A DNA stretch of 64,000 nucleotides from Pyronema omphalodes (taxonomy: Eukaryota > Ascomycota > Pezizomycetes > Pezizales > Pyronemataceae). The DNA is taken from positions 806,001 to 870,000 of the forward strand of contig JAJJXM010000004.1 of assembly GCA_024516155.1 (NCBI GenBank), in the 5' to 3' direction. A program made the position numbers and the translations under genes. Under the pieces are notes generated by a model, which worked only from the letters and a program-made list of their open reading frames with translations, was not told where the DNA came from and searched no databases. Shown here one piece after another: positions 1-13,904 of this stretch (positions are counted from its first letter, which is position 1; every line of letters starts with the position of its first letter).

Positions 1-942
1 GCATCGGCTTCTTTCTTGATGCCATATTTTGTGTAGTTAGTTGAACTTTAGTAGAAAGTTGTTCGGTTGGTGATAGTTTTTTTGCTCTTCCGATCACAGT
101 GCCTGTTCGGTTCGTGGGTTGCGCTGGGTGCGTCGGTTCGTTCGTTCTTGTTGTGGTGATGTGATGAGATGTGTTGAGCGCTGGTTGCGGTGGTTGGGAG
201 TCAAGCAAGTCAGGTTACTCAAAGCTCGGTTGGAGCCGCCTTGGGTTTCTCTGGCTGAATCACCCCTGATGTCATGGGACCTCCTAAGAACGCTAGGGCC
301 GTTCGCAACAAGGGTTTAGGGAGCATCGGAGCATTGTGATTTACGGGGCTATGTTTTCGGGTATGTTTTTTTTTCTTTATTTTGACAATTTACGGATGTG
401 AAAGAAATTCTATGGCTTTCGGTCTTCGTCTTTTGGGGGATGTAAAGACGAAAAGCAGTGATTGGGCGTTAAGCGGAGGAACAGGAAGCCGGATCCCAAC
501 CTGAGGAACCCTAGGTTGGCTACTGAGCGTTGTGAAATGTAAACAACGGCAAAAGTCAAGAACTGAAAGCAATCTCCATCTCTCTCGACACAAAATCTTC
601 GTGACAAACTCAACTCAAAGTAAGGAGGCTCCGCAAATACATTACTGCATCATCACAAAACGATCAATCGGAGTCACTGCCACCAGCCACAGCATCTCAC
701 ACATCCCGCTAATGCGCATCACACGTACATACAGACTGCATATTTGGAAGCTTTTTGTTGGCTTTAGGCGCCATTTGCCTTATGGTTGGTCGATTTTCCA
801 TCCAGGTAGGTATGCAGTTGAGTCTATCACTCACACCTTGGTGGCTACATACACAACAGTATATATAAAATACAACAATTCATTACAATCATTAACTTTT
901 CCCTTTTTTTTCTTTTCTTTTTACTCTTTTTTTTTTTACCTT
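1..942. other. Spacer downstream of the MetE-like gene; no gene supported
   Basis: I see no supportable gene here. Short open frames at 119-319 and 390-613 have no recognisable motif. A longer plus-strand frame from 532 to 1383 runs antisense through the last exon of the neighbouring gene and looks like a shadow of it. A pyrimidine-rich stretch at about 898-945 lies just past the stop codon of the minus-strand gene and is probably its 3' untranslated region. Confidence 0.6.
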
Positions 943-2488
943 TTAGTTCTTCCAGATCTTGTTGGCCAAGTCAACAACCAACTTCAACTTGTTCTTCATT
1001 CCCTCGGCATCAATCAAGTTGCCCTCAGAGTGAGAAGCAAATCCACACTGAGGAGAAACACAGATTCTCTGCAAAGCCTCCTCCTCAGTCTCTCCGGTTC
1101 CGGAAGCCATGATCTTAGCCGCCTGACGAACACGAGCCTCGAGCTCGTTGATGTCCTCAAGCTCAGGGAACTTGGAAGTGATGAGTCCCAAGACGATAGA
1201 CTTGTTCTTAGGAAGCTCCTTGAGGGCGTCGAAAGTTCCGGCACGCTCGGTGTCGTACTCCAAGTAGTAAGTGTCGACATTGATCTCGTTGAAGAGCTTG
1301 ACAGCAATGTGCTCGTATCCTCCCTCAGAAAAGTGCATAGAGTGACGGAAGTTACCACTATGAAGTTTTTTATCAGCTACTGATTAGAATAATAGGAGTA
1401 AAAAAATACGAACCGGCACAAGTGCAATCCAACAGTGAGCTCAGGAAGCTTGGTGGCACGGTCACGGAAACAGTTGTTGTAGAGACGGATGTAGGCATCG
1501 AGTCTAGCATCAGGGTCGGCACCCTCAGCGCGCATAGCCTCAAGCATAGAGACATCACAGAAGTCTATTTTTCTCAGTCAGTTTCATTCCACAAACCGTC
1601 ACCAACACCGGAAAACATACAAGCCAAAAGAGGGTCATCAATCTGGACATTACGGCATCCAGCGTTGTACAAGATCTCAAGCTCAACACGGTAAGCAGCA
1701 GCAATATCGTTGAAGTGCTCCTCGTCGTTGGCATAGACGGCCTTGTCGTATGCGTGCTCGCCGTGACGAAGGTGGAACCACTCAGGAGCGGCGAGGGTCA
1801 TCTTGATGTTCTTGACCTCCTCAGGAGCAACCATCTTGGCGAGCTCCTGGAACTGGGGAAGGTACCCGGACTTGACGTGCCTACATACAGGAATCAGAAA
1901 TTGACACATACAGCGATATCGAGGAGGTCTTACTTGATCTTTCCAGTGCAAAGAGTGGTGGCGGCAGGCTTGGTGTTCTCCGCAAGGAAGGCCCGAACGT
2001 CGGGAACGTACATCTTGAAGATCTCACGGGGAGGGTGGGCGATATCTGGAAATATCTTCATCAGTATGTATTCTCGAGATAACAAGCACAGCACAAAACA
2101 CACCAGTGAATCCCTCAAGGTGGTCGAAGAAACCATCGTAGAACCTATCATTTGGCGCAATATCAGTATCTCGAATCTACAATATCGGTATAATTTCCGG
2201 CGGCCTTACATGTGGCGTCTATCAAAGCTCAGTCAGTATTTCATAGCCACAATATCATATCCAAAACAGCTATACACACCTGTACTCTCCATCGGTCAAA
2301 CCACAGAGTCCAACCTCCTTCTGGATGGCAACAGCTTCCTTGATAGCCTTATCCTCAAGCTGCTTAAGCTCCTCAGCAGAGACCTCGCCCTTATCGAACT
2401 TCTTGCGGGCATCGAGGATGTAGTCGGGACGGAGAAGGGATCCAAGGTGCTCAGCACGGAAGGGGGGGTTGAGTTTGATGGCGGACAT
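943..2488 (-). CDS. Cobalamin-independent methionine synthase-like (UROD/MetE-like) protein, seven exons
   Basis: The spliced protein is 398 aa. Exons on the minus strand are 2488-2280, 2218-2210, 2144-2104, 2045-1934, 1880-1621, 1564-1414 and 1357-943. All introns are 53-65 nt with GT..AG ends. The fold is the C-terminal/archaeal-type MetE catalytic barrel. Expected zinc ligands are all present: His258 and Cys260 in GLHLCRGNF, Glu294 in YYLEYD, and Cys365 in SPQCGFASHSEGN. The family normally uses this zinc to activate a thiol for methyl transfer. This short form lacks the N-terminal half of full MetE (about 750 aa), so it is a single-barrel homologue whose true substrate is uncertain. The donor at 1620 (GTATGT) was chosen because it restores DDPLLAYFCD; a later GT at 1596 would give only a 32-nt intron and a poorer family match. 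Exon 2 is a 9-nt microexon coding within GEYRRHMFYDG. Confidence 0.9.
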
Positions 2489-3827
2489 TTTGGTTTAGTT
2501 TGACTTGCGACGAAGACGAAGACGAAGACGAAGACGAAAGGCGATGATGAGGGAGGGGAAGGTGGGGAGAGGCGGGGGGGAAGCATCGAGACTTTATGGG
2601 AATACGACCATGGGCATCTATCCCCCATCCAGAGTAGGATGATCTGCACCTAGATACCCTCTGCTCGGTGGTGGGTATCTATGCTGGGATTATCTATTGG
2701 CATTTCGGATACATACATTCATCGTGGAGTACAGCGGGCTTTTTGAGAGGAGGATGATCATTGAAGGATCCATCATCCCGTCTTCCCGCGGCGTTGTCCC
2801 CACATTATCGGAAGTGGGGCGCCAGAAATATTTTAATACCTTCCTTTCCTTCCTTCCTTCTTTCATCAACCTCGTATCCCGGGGATCAAGAATTCCAATA
2901 ATTTCCATTTTCTAAACATCAGCAACCTGATCTACAAAAAAATCAACGTTTATCGTTTATCATTTCCTATCTACAAAATGATACAGCCGCAGAAACCGCC
3001 ATCTTCCTTCCTTCCTTCCTGCGCTTTCTCCCTTACATTCCAGCTCTCGTCGCTTCTCCGAATTTTGATATGCCCATACCCATACCCATACCCATGTCCC
3101 CAGGGTTCGACCATTTAGCTGATTTAGTGATCGTTATGAAAGCAACTTAGGTCTCCGGAAGTACACGCACCGAGGCTTCGTTCGCTACTTTACATATGGG
3201 CCGTACATAGCATACACGACTGTAGTTCGCATCCTAAGATTCTTAACTAGTTACTAAACCCCACTAGCTTAAATCAACCGACCTCCCATGCAAGCGTCGA
3301 TTAGTAGTTGGTCCGTCAGCAGATTGAGTTTCGGCTTTTGTATCGTGATATCGTGGTTTGAGAGGATGAGGATGAGGATGAAGATGATGGGATAGGATGA
3401 TGAAGATGATGAGGATGAGATAAGATGACTTATACATATGTACATACACATAGACTTACGGCCGTTGAGATGGAGTAACTTACGGATTTTGGGAAGCTTC
3501 ATACAGCCATAGATCAGCAAAGTAAGTACGAATACACTGTATAAAGATACATGGAGATACGCTGTAACCGCTGGGTTTATTGATGATTATGTATTAGAAA
3601 ACTTGTAGATATCTATCTATCCATCACCATCCATTACGATCCAGCGCTATCTATCCATTACTATCCATCGCTCTGAACATACCATACCATACCATACCAT
3701 ACCATACCATACCATACCCCGCCATCCAGAATCCGCTTACATACATATATACATATATGAAATCCCAGAACGCGTTACTAGAGTGAGCATATATAACTTA
3801 TGGCACCATACAACTTACATACATACA
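2489..3827. other. Spacer upstream of the MetE-like gene with simple repeats
   Basis: This holds the promoter side of the minus-strand MetE-like gene. Close to the start codon is a GACGAA hexamer run (about 2510-2537). Farther out there are CTTCC runs (about 2841-2860 and 3003-3020), a CCCATA run near 3070-3095, a GATGAG-rich patch (3360-3420) and a pentamer array ACCAT at about 3679-3717. None of the small frames here carries a recognisable motif. No gene is supported. Confidence 0.6.
3679..3717. repeat. ACCAT pentanucleotide microsatellite
   Basis: About eight uninterrupted copies of a 5-bp unit (ATACC/ACCAT). It is a simple slippage repeat in non-coding DNA. Confidence 0.9.
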
Positions 3828-4177
3828 TACAGTCGACTCGGGTTATAAGGGTACTATCTATAAGAATACCTACTGTAGAAGGGTACCGGCCGCGGTCCCG
3901 ACGGTTTTTGTATGGGAATTAAGGGTATCACAGTGTACTAGAATATCCTTAAGAAAATACCGAAAATTTGTATGGTACCCTTATACAGTGGGGCAGCTGC
4001 TGATGTGGCTATGGTGCAATTTGGGTGGCGCTAGGACTCCATTTACCTCCACACTACCCCAGCTCTGTGCATCCCGATCAATCACTCGTGCCAAGCCTCT
4101 CGGTCTTTAAGAATATACATCCTATAAGGGTACACCCCTTCGGTCCCGGCGTACCCTTATAAACCGAGTCGACTGTA
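3828..4177. mobile_element. 346-bp TA-flanked MITE (family A, copy 1)
   Basis: The element proper runs 3830-4175 and is flanked by TA on both sides (3828-3829 and 4176-4177). Its ends are inverted repeats: 3830-3854 begins CAGTCGACTCGGGTTATAAG, and 4151-4175 is its reverse complement with one mismatch in 25. Inside are more copies of the subterminal motif GGTACCCTTATA. A second, inverted copy of the same family lies at 14288-14654, sharing the terminal CAGTCGA and an internal GGTCCCGACG...TTTTTGTATGGGAA block. There is no transposase frame. TA duplication and short CAG-starting inverted repeats point to a non-autonomous relative of a Tc1/mariner-pogo (Fot1-like) transposon. The superfamily is inferred. 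Confidence 0.88.
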
Positions 4178-4437
4178 CAAGTCGTTAAAGGCCAAGAAAA
4201 TTCTACGCGTGGAATTTTAGCCTATGTACATGGATTGGTTGGATTGGTTAGATTGGTTAGATGGGTTAGACTGGCATGTGTTGTCCCGTTTGGCGTCGTT
4301 CGCTAAAAACTAAAGTTGCAGCGGGAAGAGTTGTCGGCTAGAGAGATGGATGCATGGAGATGGATGGGTTGCTATGGGGGTTGGGATCGGGGTTGGGATC
4401 GATGGCTAAAATATGTTTATGTACATACAAGGTGGAA

Positions 4438-4491
<54 letters not shown>
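4438..4491. repeat. ATG/GAT trinucleotide microsatellite
   Basis: About 18 uninterrupted trinucleotide units. On the minus strand it creates a poly-isoleucine run in a 74-aa open frame at 4338-4562, which is a repeat artefact and not a gene. Confidence 0.95.
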
Positions 4492-4493
<2 letters not shown>

Positions 4494-7461
4494 TGGATGG
4501 TATGTATCGATGGATGTATGGATGGAGTGATGTGGGGAGTGATATTTTTGATATCCATACAATAGCCTCAGTTTATATAATACAGAGTAATCTTGAATTC
4601 ATATAATTTTGGTTAAGCAGAATGTTGAGGATACATGATTGTAATGTATACATGCATGACAAGACTGGGAAATTGAGAAACCGAGAAGCTTAGATCTTGA
4701 ATCTAAGTTACATCGGTAGGTGTAGGTAGGTAGGTAGGTAGGTAGGTAGATGGATGGGTATCTTGTTTCATTACAGAGGCCCTTGAACCTTCGACTTTTA
4801 CTTCGACTTTGACTTCGGCTTCGACTTTGACTTCGACTTTTACTTTCACTTTGAGATCTGCGTTACATTTAATACTACTCAAGTTCGGTACCAGTCCAGT
4901 TCAGTGATGTTATACTGAATCCAAAACCAAAAACCAAAATCCCACTGCCCAGGTCAACGACCCGCTGTCCAGCACATGCCTATGTCATGTCCACATCCAT
5001 GTCTATGTTCAGCCTATGTCTTGTCTATGTAACGGGCAGTGAGCAGTATGCAGTAGGCATGCGCAATGAGCAGTGATCAGTGAGCAAGCGCAGAGCACAT
5101 TGCGTGTCAGCACAGAGTAAAGTAAATCATCCTATGTAGCTAGTATATCTAAATCTGTGGCCCATTATCCATATAGATATGCCCAACATAACCCCTATGT
5201 TCTCGAAATTTGAATACTACAAATCGATGATTGTTATGTAGGTTACGGTATTACCTGGTAATCTCGGGCTTGGTATCTGGTTCATCAAAGGTAGAAGACC
5301 ATGTGATCTCTACAGTATTTGTTGGTTTTGGTTGTTTTGGTATTGGTAATAATCAAGACTAAGAACCAGGCATTGGGGACTTTTGAAGTATGGGTTATCT
5401 AGATTTTTGCATTTGAAATTCCAGAAAGAATGAAAGAATGAAAACTGACATTATTCTGCTCTACTCTGGGCTTAAGGTATATGTATCAAGTGGCTTTGGT
5501 TAGTTTATTTCCGTCGAAATGTGATGGATCTATGAATCTACGAATCTACGATCGCCGAGCCGCGAGATGTGTGAAACATAAGTTACATAAATGATAACTA
5601 TGGCACCCGGCTATAAAAGCCAAGTCGGGCATTAGAGGCTTAGTTAATAGCTTCGTTGGAATGCTATAAGTGGGGAGAAGGGGTGAGGGGGGATGGGGGA
5701 GCGGGGAGGGGAGAGGGGTTGTAAAGCTACCCTGATCATATAGATTCTTGATATATTCTACTCTCTCAATGATATGCTACGATGTGCTTCGTGGAATACT
5801 CTATCTAGACAAAAACAATCCACGTCACCTGATCTTTATTTTTCTTTTCTCCTTTTCTCCAAAATCAACAGAAATGAACCACCTTTCCCCAGGCTCCAGA
5901 TCCCGACCCCTAGCCCCTAGCCCTTGTGCACCTCCAAATCACCAGTGATCGCTCGCGTACGTACAGACCCGGGAAGTGGAGAGAACAGATACTATACCTA
6001 TATATCGAACCTTTCTACTCAAGCACTGAGATAAGATAGGGTAGACAAGGCGAACTGGATAAACAGTATTACACATAAGTTAATAACCCGATAATCCACA
6101 AACATCTAACCATACCAGTAATACCAGTGATACCAGAACACATGATCCCTCGGAGCCCTCTTTCGCCTAACATTAACCACTATAACCACTATAACCATCA
6201 TCCCCACATCCCCACATCCCTGTGTTGGAATTAAAAAAGATACCTGTAGGATGTGCTTCTACTCCTACTCTAGGAATTCCCGGTAATTTGGATTCATTTT
6301 TCCTGGTTATTCTCCGTAAATGCAATGTCCAATAATCCCCAGAAGTCTCCAGCAATCCCTAGCAATTGCTAGTCATCCCCCGCCACCCGCAATCCCCGTC
6401 AAAAAACAGCCCATAGAAAGTCTCAGGTTTGCAACCACTTTTCTCTGGATTCAAATATCCTCCCTCTTTTCTCTTCCTTTTACCCTCATTCCTCATAAGT
6501 AACAGTAACAACCAAGCCAAACCAGTCGTTATTCATCAATTATCACTTCTACATAACCATCCAGTTTCAAGTCTCAAGTTTCAACTTGGAGCGGTTTCTG
6601 AGATATGAATGCATTGATGGGGTTTGATAAATTTTACCAAATGGAATATGGAAATGGGGGTGTATTGTGGATAATAATAGGCCTGAGGTGGGATGCTTGC
6701 ATGGAAGGATGGGTAGTGGAGGGAAGATGGAGGGAGGGATGAGAGGGTGGAGGGGCGAAGATGGAGGGAATATGGAGGGAACAGGGAGGGGAGAAAGAAG
6801 GAACGACAATTTTGATGATATATGGTATTTCTTTTTGGCATAACATCTATGATCCTTTCTTTCTCTTTTCTTTTACCAGTATTGATTAAACACAACTTTC
6901 GATTCCATTGCATTCCCTACCCCCACCCCCCGGCCCCCCGGTTTAGCTTTAGTTTCAGCTTCGACTTTGGCTAGTTACAAATAGAAATATAAATACAAAA
7001 AATCTTGGACATTGGATATTGGATCTTTCTTCTATGTAGTTGTATTACATTCCCCTCTTCACCACCACCATAACTATCACCGCAACGACTACTGTTGCTA
7101 CTGCTACTATTGCTACTACTGTAACGAACACTGCCGCGATAACAACTACTGTAACGACCACCCAGTACAGCTCCTGCAACTGTCACTACTACCCATAACT
7201 ACCACTGCCGTACCTACAGAAAAAACAGAAAAGCAAAAGAAACACAGCAACTAGGAAATCAGCACCTGCAAGTCAGCAAACCAGCAAATCAGCAAATCAC
7301 AGAAAAAAAGAAAACACCCCAAATCTCAAATCTCACCCCCACTTCCCATCTTCCCTCCACCCAGTACAACCGCAAGAAAATGAAAAAAAAAAAAATGCTT
7401 TTATCTTTATCGTCATCTTTCTCTTTATGCTATATCAATCGGTACCGGGGTTGTAGGTATT

Positions 7462-7525
7462 CAAGTTTTGAAGTTTGAAGTTTGAAGTTTGAAGTTTGAA
7501 GTTTGAAGTTTGAAGTTTGGAGTTT
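7462..7525. repeat. TTTGAAG heptamer tandem array
   Basis: About eight copies of a 7-bp unit in direct orientation, followed by a T-run and A-runs. It lies in non-coding DNA between the MetE-like gene and the ARF gene. Confidence 0.9.
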
Positions 7526-8197
7526 TTTTTTTGGTAATCGAAAAAAAAAAAAAGAAAAAAGAATTTCACAACAACAATAACACAACAACAACCAATAGCA
7601 GCCACACAACAACCAGTAATACCACAACAACCAACAATAACCAGCAACAAACAATAAAAAAAAAACAAGAAAAAGTTTTTAGAAATATACGCAAGGAAAG
7701 CAAGGAAAAAAAAAAGAACTCGGGGAAAAAAAAAGAAAAAGGAAACAGAGACAGAGACAGAGACAGAGACACAAAAAAAAACACGCAAGGAAAAAAAAAA
7801 GTTTGTTAAAAAAAAAATTGGGTTATAACTTTAATGAAATAACAAGCTAAACAGGCTAAACAAGCTAAACAGGCTAAACGAGCTGAGCTAAACAAGTTGA
7901 ACAAGTTGAACATGTTAAACATGCTAAACATGTTAAAGCATTAAGTTATATATATATGTATATAAAAAAAAACGAGAGACAAAACTACGGGACATGAACG
8001 ACGCCCCAAGTAGTAGGAGGATAAAAAAATACATTAACGTCGTAAATTAAAGTTTATGACGAAAGAAGTAGGGTATAATTGCCTGCAAAAGAAAGAAAAA
8101 AAATGTTACGGATGAAGAAATTGAGGGCTTTGTAGACAGGTTGAGGTAATTATTGTTGAGAAATCCAGGGAGTTTAGTGGGAGGGGGGAAGTGTAGC

Positions 8198-9268
<1,071 letters not shown>

Positions 9269-12200
9269 GGTTGCTGGTTGCGATGTGCTGTGTCGCGAGG
9301 TAGACTAGAAGGTAGGAGGAATCTAGGGGGCGCGCAGGCGAGAAGAGATAGATGTGGAAGAAGAAGGACTTTCGTGTTGCTGGATCACGAGATTTGTTGA
9401 TGGTCCAGTAAAGTCCAAATTTGGTTGTTCAACTCGTGGCGGTGGTGGTGGTAGTTTGGCTATCTCCAAACTTTGTTGTCGGAATGATTCAGAGTGTATT
9501 TCTTGGGAATAAGCTGCTCCTCAATCAAAAGATAGTACGAGCCTGCGTTCTAGCTGATATATTATCTTCTCAAATAATGACTGTATTGACAAGAATGTCG
9601 AAAGGAGCGAATTTTGAAGGTGAGCGGACGTGTGTCGCGGTGTTGACGGTGTGGTGTGGCTTTTTAGTAGAACGGAGTGGTTATTTCAGCGGTCTCCACG
9701 GATGATCGGACGGTTGATGTGGGTTTGGCGCAGGGTCGGGCTCGTTCTTCTTGGGAGATGTGATTCTTTGAGGCAGTCCGGTTGACTTTGTGTGTTGCAG
9801 CGTTGGTCGGTGGTCCCTGGGTGCTGGTGGACTCTTGAGAAAGGGGTAGACGACAACTTTAGAACTTTAGTAGGCGCAATGGGATGGGTGCGCGATGCGG
9901 ATAGTAGTAAACGATGCGATGGCCGCGCCCGCACGAAATAATTTTATTTTATTTTTGACACATGCTGGGGAGCTGCAATAATTAGATCCGCAGGAATATG
10001 AGCGAGAATGTCTCAAATCGGGCGGTATGGTATGCAGAACAGGGCATGAGAGTATGAAGGGAGAATAATGGGGGGGGGGTGAGAGGGGGAGTGAGAAGAC
10101 ATGAGAGAGTATGAATTGGCATGAGAGTATGAATAGACAGACATTCACATTGACGGAGTATGAGAGAAATGAAATAATCATGATAAAATGAGAAAAAAAA
10201 ATACAGAAACATTTCCAGCATAAATTCAACTCTACTCCTTACCCTCACACGAGCACAACAGCTGCGGAAGGATATCAACATATCTCCAGTCTGAATCCGT
10301 CCAACGACACATCTCACACAGCATCGGTGTACGTTCCTACATGAACTATGATAATCTTCTTCTTTTCTTTTTTACTTTTTCTTCTTCTTCTTATAAATTA
10401 TCCCGTATCCACATCTGCATCAACTATAAATATACTCTCTTCTTCTTCCTTTTATCATCATCCCCTATTCATTCCTGCATGAATCTACAACATCCTCTTT
10501 TTCCCCTTCCTATCCTTCCACAATCCCTCTCCCCCCCTCCCCCATCGTAATCTGCCATCTGCATAATCCGCAATCCCCATTATTTCCTTCACATGCATAA
10601 GTCTTTTTGTTCCTGCAGCACGCTTCTGCTGTCAACCAGTCCCAGTAGACCCCTTCACCACATATTCTCCGCACCACGCTCCCCCTAAGCAGTCTAAGCC
10701 ATCTAAGCAGTCTAAGCAATCCAAGCTAGAGAGAGACCCTTTTTAGCAGCGGAGTTAGGCCCTTCTCACCCTGGCGGGCGGTGGTCTCTACTTTGGTTAC
10801 TCTAGCAACTCGTGGTGGAACCGAGAGGCCAGGGAGGGGGGAAGGGAGGGAGCCTGGGAGGGAGGTTTGCTTAGCGAGATGACGAGGTAGCGAGGTAGTC
10901 TTGCAGCGAGGGGTGAAGGGCGGAGGGCGGAGGGCGAAAATCGAGGGGTGATGGGTGATGGGTGAAGGACAAAAGACAAAATGCGAAGAGTAAAGAAGTG
11001 CAAGAGAACCTTGAAACGAGCTTGAGCTAGAGTATGAGCCTGAGCCTAGAGACCAATGGATGAGGCTTCGGGGATGACAGGGACGAGGGAACGAAGGGAC
11101 CCAAAATTGACAAATCGCAGGAGACGAGCTTACTCGAGTCTCGAGTTATGGTGCCATACATTCGACAAGCTGTTGACTTGACAGCGGATCGGTTAAAATC
11201 CCTAAGTAAGTGTACATACTCCGGTACAAATAAAAGAACTGGTAGCGAAGACGAAGGCGAAGGTGAAGGTAACCGGCGAAGCAAGAAAAGAAAGGAAAGA
11301 AGAAAAAACAAAAAAAAAAATGGTTTACTACAAAGCAAATCTAAAGAACTCTCAAAAACCCCCGAACCATCACCGTCACCCTCCCTCCCTCCCCACCATA
11401 ATTCCACTCCAGCTATCTATACCCACATACAATTCCCCATCACACATCACGCATGAAAATTCCACGCGGCTCGTTCATCTTGTCCATCTCGTTCATCTCG
11501 TCTCGTTCATCCCATCTCCGATGAAGACAAGGATCCAAGTATGCGAACCCTAAAAAAAAAACAATACATACCGTACCGCACCGCACAAAAAAGAAATCCA
11601 AATCTCGGTTCAGGGCGCTCGCTCAGCACGGGAGCTTACTATTTTCAACCTAGAGAGAACGATATAAGACAAGAGACGAAATATTTTAGGACTGGTGACC
11701 GTCACTTGTGTAGTTTCTTCCAGCGTAGATGGTTGTCTGTGCACCTGCAGCCAACGGCGAGCGGAGAGTACCAGCATCTACGTATCCCATCTATTTATCA
11801 CATCTACCTGTCTATCCATCCATCCAGCAAGCCTGGTACATCTAGTAAAAATCAAAGCCTGGTAAACTCAAGCCTGGTAAAACGTATGATATATATATCT
11901 ATATCTACATCTCCAGCCAGTACATGAACATCACCAAGCTTCCATACCCTCAAAACCCAAAATCAAACCTACTAAACCAAACCAAAAAACCCAAAAAAAT
12001 ATCCACATATAACCTTACCGTTTATAGGCAGCTTTTATTTATGGCGTAGTATATACCATGTATGTAGTAATAATACAGCACAGAGAAGCTTCGGAGAATG
12101 ATTTCGGGGTCACAGCTTTTTTGTTTTTGATGTGGCTGTGGCTGTGGGGACGGGTATATGCCACCATACGTATTGCGGGGTGTGAGCTATAGCTACAAGT

Positions 12201-13904
12201 ATAAGGGCTATGATGGTTAACGTCCACAGACGACAGACGAGACTAAACGAGACGAGACGAGAGCTTTTCTGATGTATGATATGTATGATATGTATTGATT
12301 GTATGGTGTCTATCTTTTTGTATGATCGATCACCAGTGGATAAGTCAGGATTCTACATACATATATCTATGATATACCTCCTGTCGCGTATTGGTTATAG
12401 ATAATTTTGATTACCTTTTTCATAAACATACTTACCCCTCTATCTTCCACACACCCGCCCAGTATTCATCATTTCGATAACTTCAATCATCCCAAATGGC
12501 AATCACAGTCCAAACCAGCAGCTTTTTAACTTTTTAACTTGACCTTTTCAGCATATATCATATAAAATACGTTACACACGTATCTTACCTCTCACCGAGA
12601 GAAAAAAAAATATAACATCATGATATCTGATGCGTAGGGCACATACATAGGCTGATCTGATAAATGTCCACGTGGGCTTGATTTGATATTCCGGTGACGA
12701 ATGACGAATGACGAACGACGGTGACGGTGACGGTGACGGGTGTTGTTCGGTATGTTCGGTATGTTCGGTAAGTACGCCAGTGTATGTACCTGCATTAACG
12801 ATAATGGTGCTAGACTGCATTGGGGTAGTGCTAAGTGGGCTGTGGTATTGAGCTAGGATATTATATGGTTTACCGCTGCGACGATGTGGCGATGTGGTGA
12901 TGTGGTGATGTGAAGGGGATGTGGTATCGTAATACATGGGAAATACAGAAAACATATGCCGTAATGCGACTGCAATTACCTTCTGGATTTGAAGCTTCTG
13001 TTTTTTTTTCTTTTGGCTGATGGTTGGTGGTGGATAGTTGTTGGTCAATGACTATTGAATGATGGTTGCTGACTAGGACTGCTGACTTTCATCTCTCCAA
13101 AACGGCTTACAAAACCTAACACCTTACATATCCAGATATACCAATCACTCAGAAACATAATAAATGCATTCTCAATATAAGCGTAGACTGCAGATAACAT
13201 CGGGCATCGGGCATCAAACATCAATGATCAAACTCGAAACATCACCTGAAAGTCGAATATAAATTATTATATTTCAGTATTACATATTCGATAATATTTA
13301 CAGATATCATATACACAGCACACCCTACAAAACCCTAAGAAGCACTCTCATCCAACGTCATAAGAGCTGAGATCCTCTATACTGCCTACATACGATATGT
13401 GCTCTACTCGTGCTAAATGCCAAAAGTGGTACTAGAATGTTATGGTGGGTTCCCTGACCACCCAAAACTCACCGGTCCAATTTCTAATTTCTATTAGTAT
13501 GTAGATCACTTTTTGCTTAGCTCTGGACCCTGGTAACTGTTTATTATCTATCTACATATTATGTAAGCGGAACCGGAATCGAAGTAGGATTTGGTGGGTT
13601 GAGGGTTTGGGTTGGGGTTGGTGAGTATGGGATTTGGGGGACTTTGTGGGAGTTTGTAGAATTGTAGCATCGTCGCTCCATGCTGCTCAGTTTCGCAGAT
13701 GGGGGGGTATATGGGATAATAGAACATGGATGGTGAATAGTAAATAGTTAATGTTTCCCTGTTTCTTTCAGTGCTTATTGTTTGCATTTTGTTTATGGTT
13801 TCTTTGGAAGGAGAAGATTGGGGGTTGGATAGAGGTAATTTACCTACGACCTACGAACTATGACTTAACATATGGCCTACCCTATCTATGACCTACCGTA
13901 TACG
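9269..13904. other. Gene-free spacer upstream of the ARF gene
   Basis: No gene is supported. The first few hundred bases are the promoter side of the ARF6-type gene. The rest is a mosaic of low-complexity tracts: purine-rich minus-strand G runs (10045-10100, 10820-10880), CT-rich plus-strand tracts (10365-10400), and GAAGGCGAAGG-type repeats (11248-11300). Several open frames of 100-160 aa (for example 11541-11927 + and 12572-13048 -) show no domain, are crossed by repeats and have no conserved-looking core. Confidence 0.55.

Larger units (their letters stand above)
4178..8197. other. Gene-free spacer rich in microsatellites
   Basis: No gene supported. The stretch carries a trinucleotide ATG/GAT array (4438-4491), a GGTA tetramer array (about 4717-4749), a degenerate CGACTTTGACTT tract (about 4793-4853), a heptamer array (7462-7525), a GACAGA array (7746-7771) and several A-runs between 7380 and 7820. 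Open frames such as 7435-7788 (-) are made of these low-complexity tracts. The final part (7830-7950) has a wandering AGCTAAACA/GTTAAACA repeat. The segment ends in the 3' region of the minus-strand ARF gene. Confidence 0.6.

Noticed and set aside
532..1383. 283-aa plus-strand frame over the end of the MetE-like gene
   Set aside because: It is antisense to a well-supported exon (943-1357) and its sequence is the complement shadow of that gene, with low-complexity Phe/Ser in the middle.
1565..1596. A 32-nt intron in the MetE-like gene
   Set aside because: A GT at 1596 keeps the frame, but the upstream GTATGT donor at 1620 gives a normal 56-nt intron and restores the family motif DDPLLAYFCD.
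3828..4177. The inverted-repeat element as a Helitron or LTR remnant
   Set aside because: It has TA-flanked terminal inverted repeats, whereas Helitrons lack inverted ends and LTR elements have direct repeats starting TG.
7435..7809. Overlapping 100-117-aa frames rich in Phe/Leu or Lys/Asn
   Set aside because: They are translations of A-runs, ACAACA and heptamer repeats.
12572..13048. 158-aa minus-strand frame
   Set aside because: Built on GTGACG and GATGTGG repeats, with no domain and no splice-compatible neighbours.
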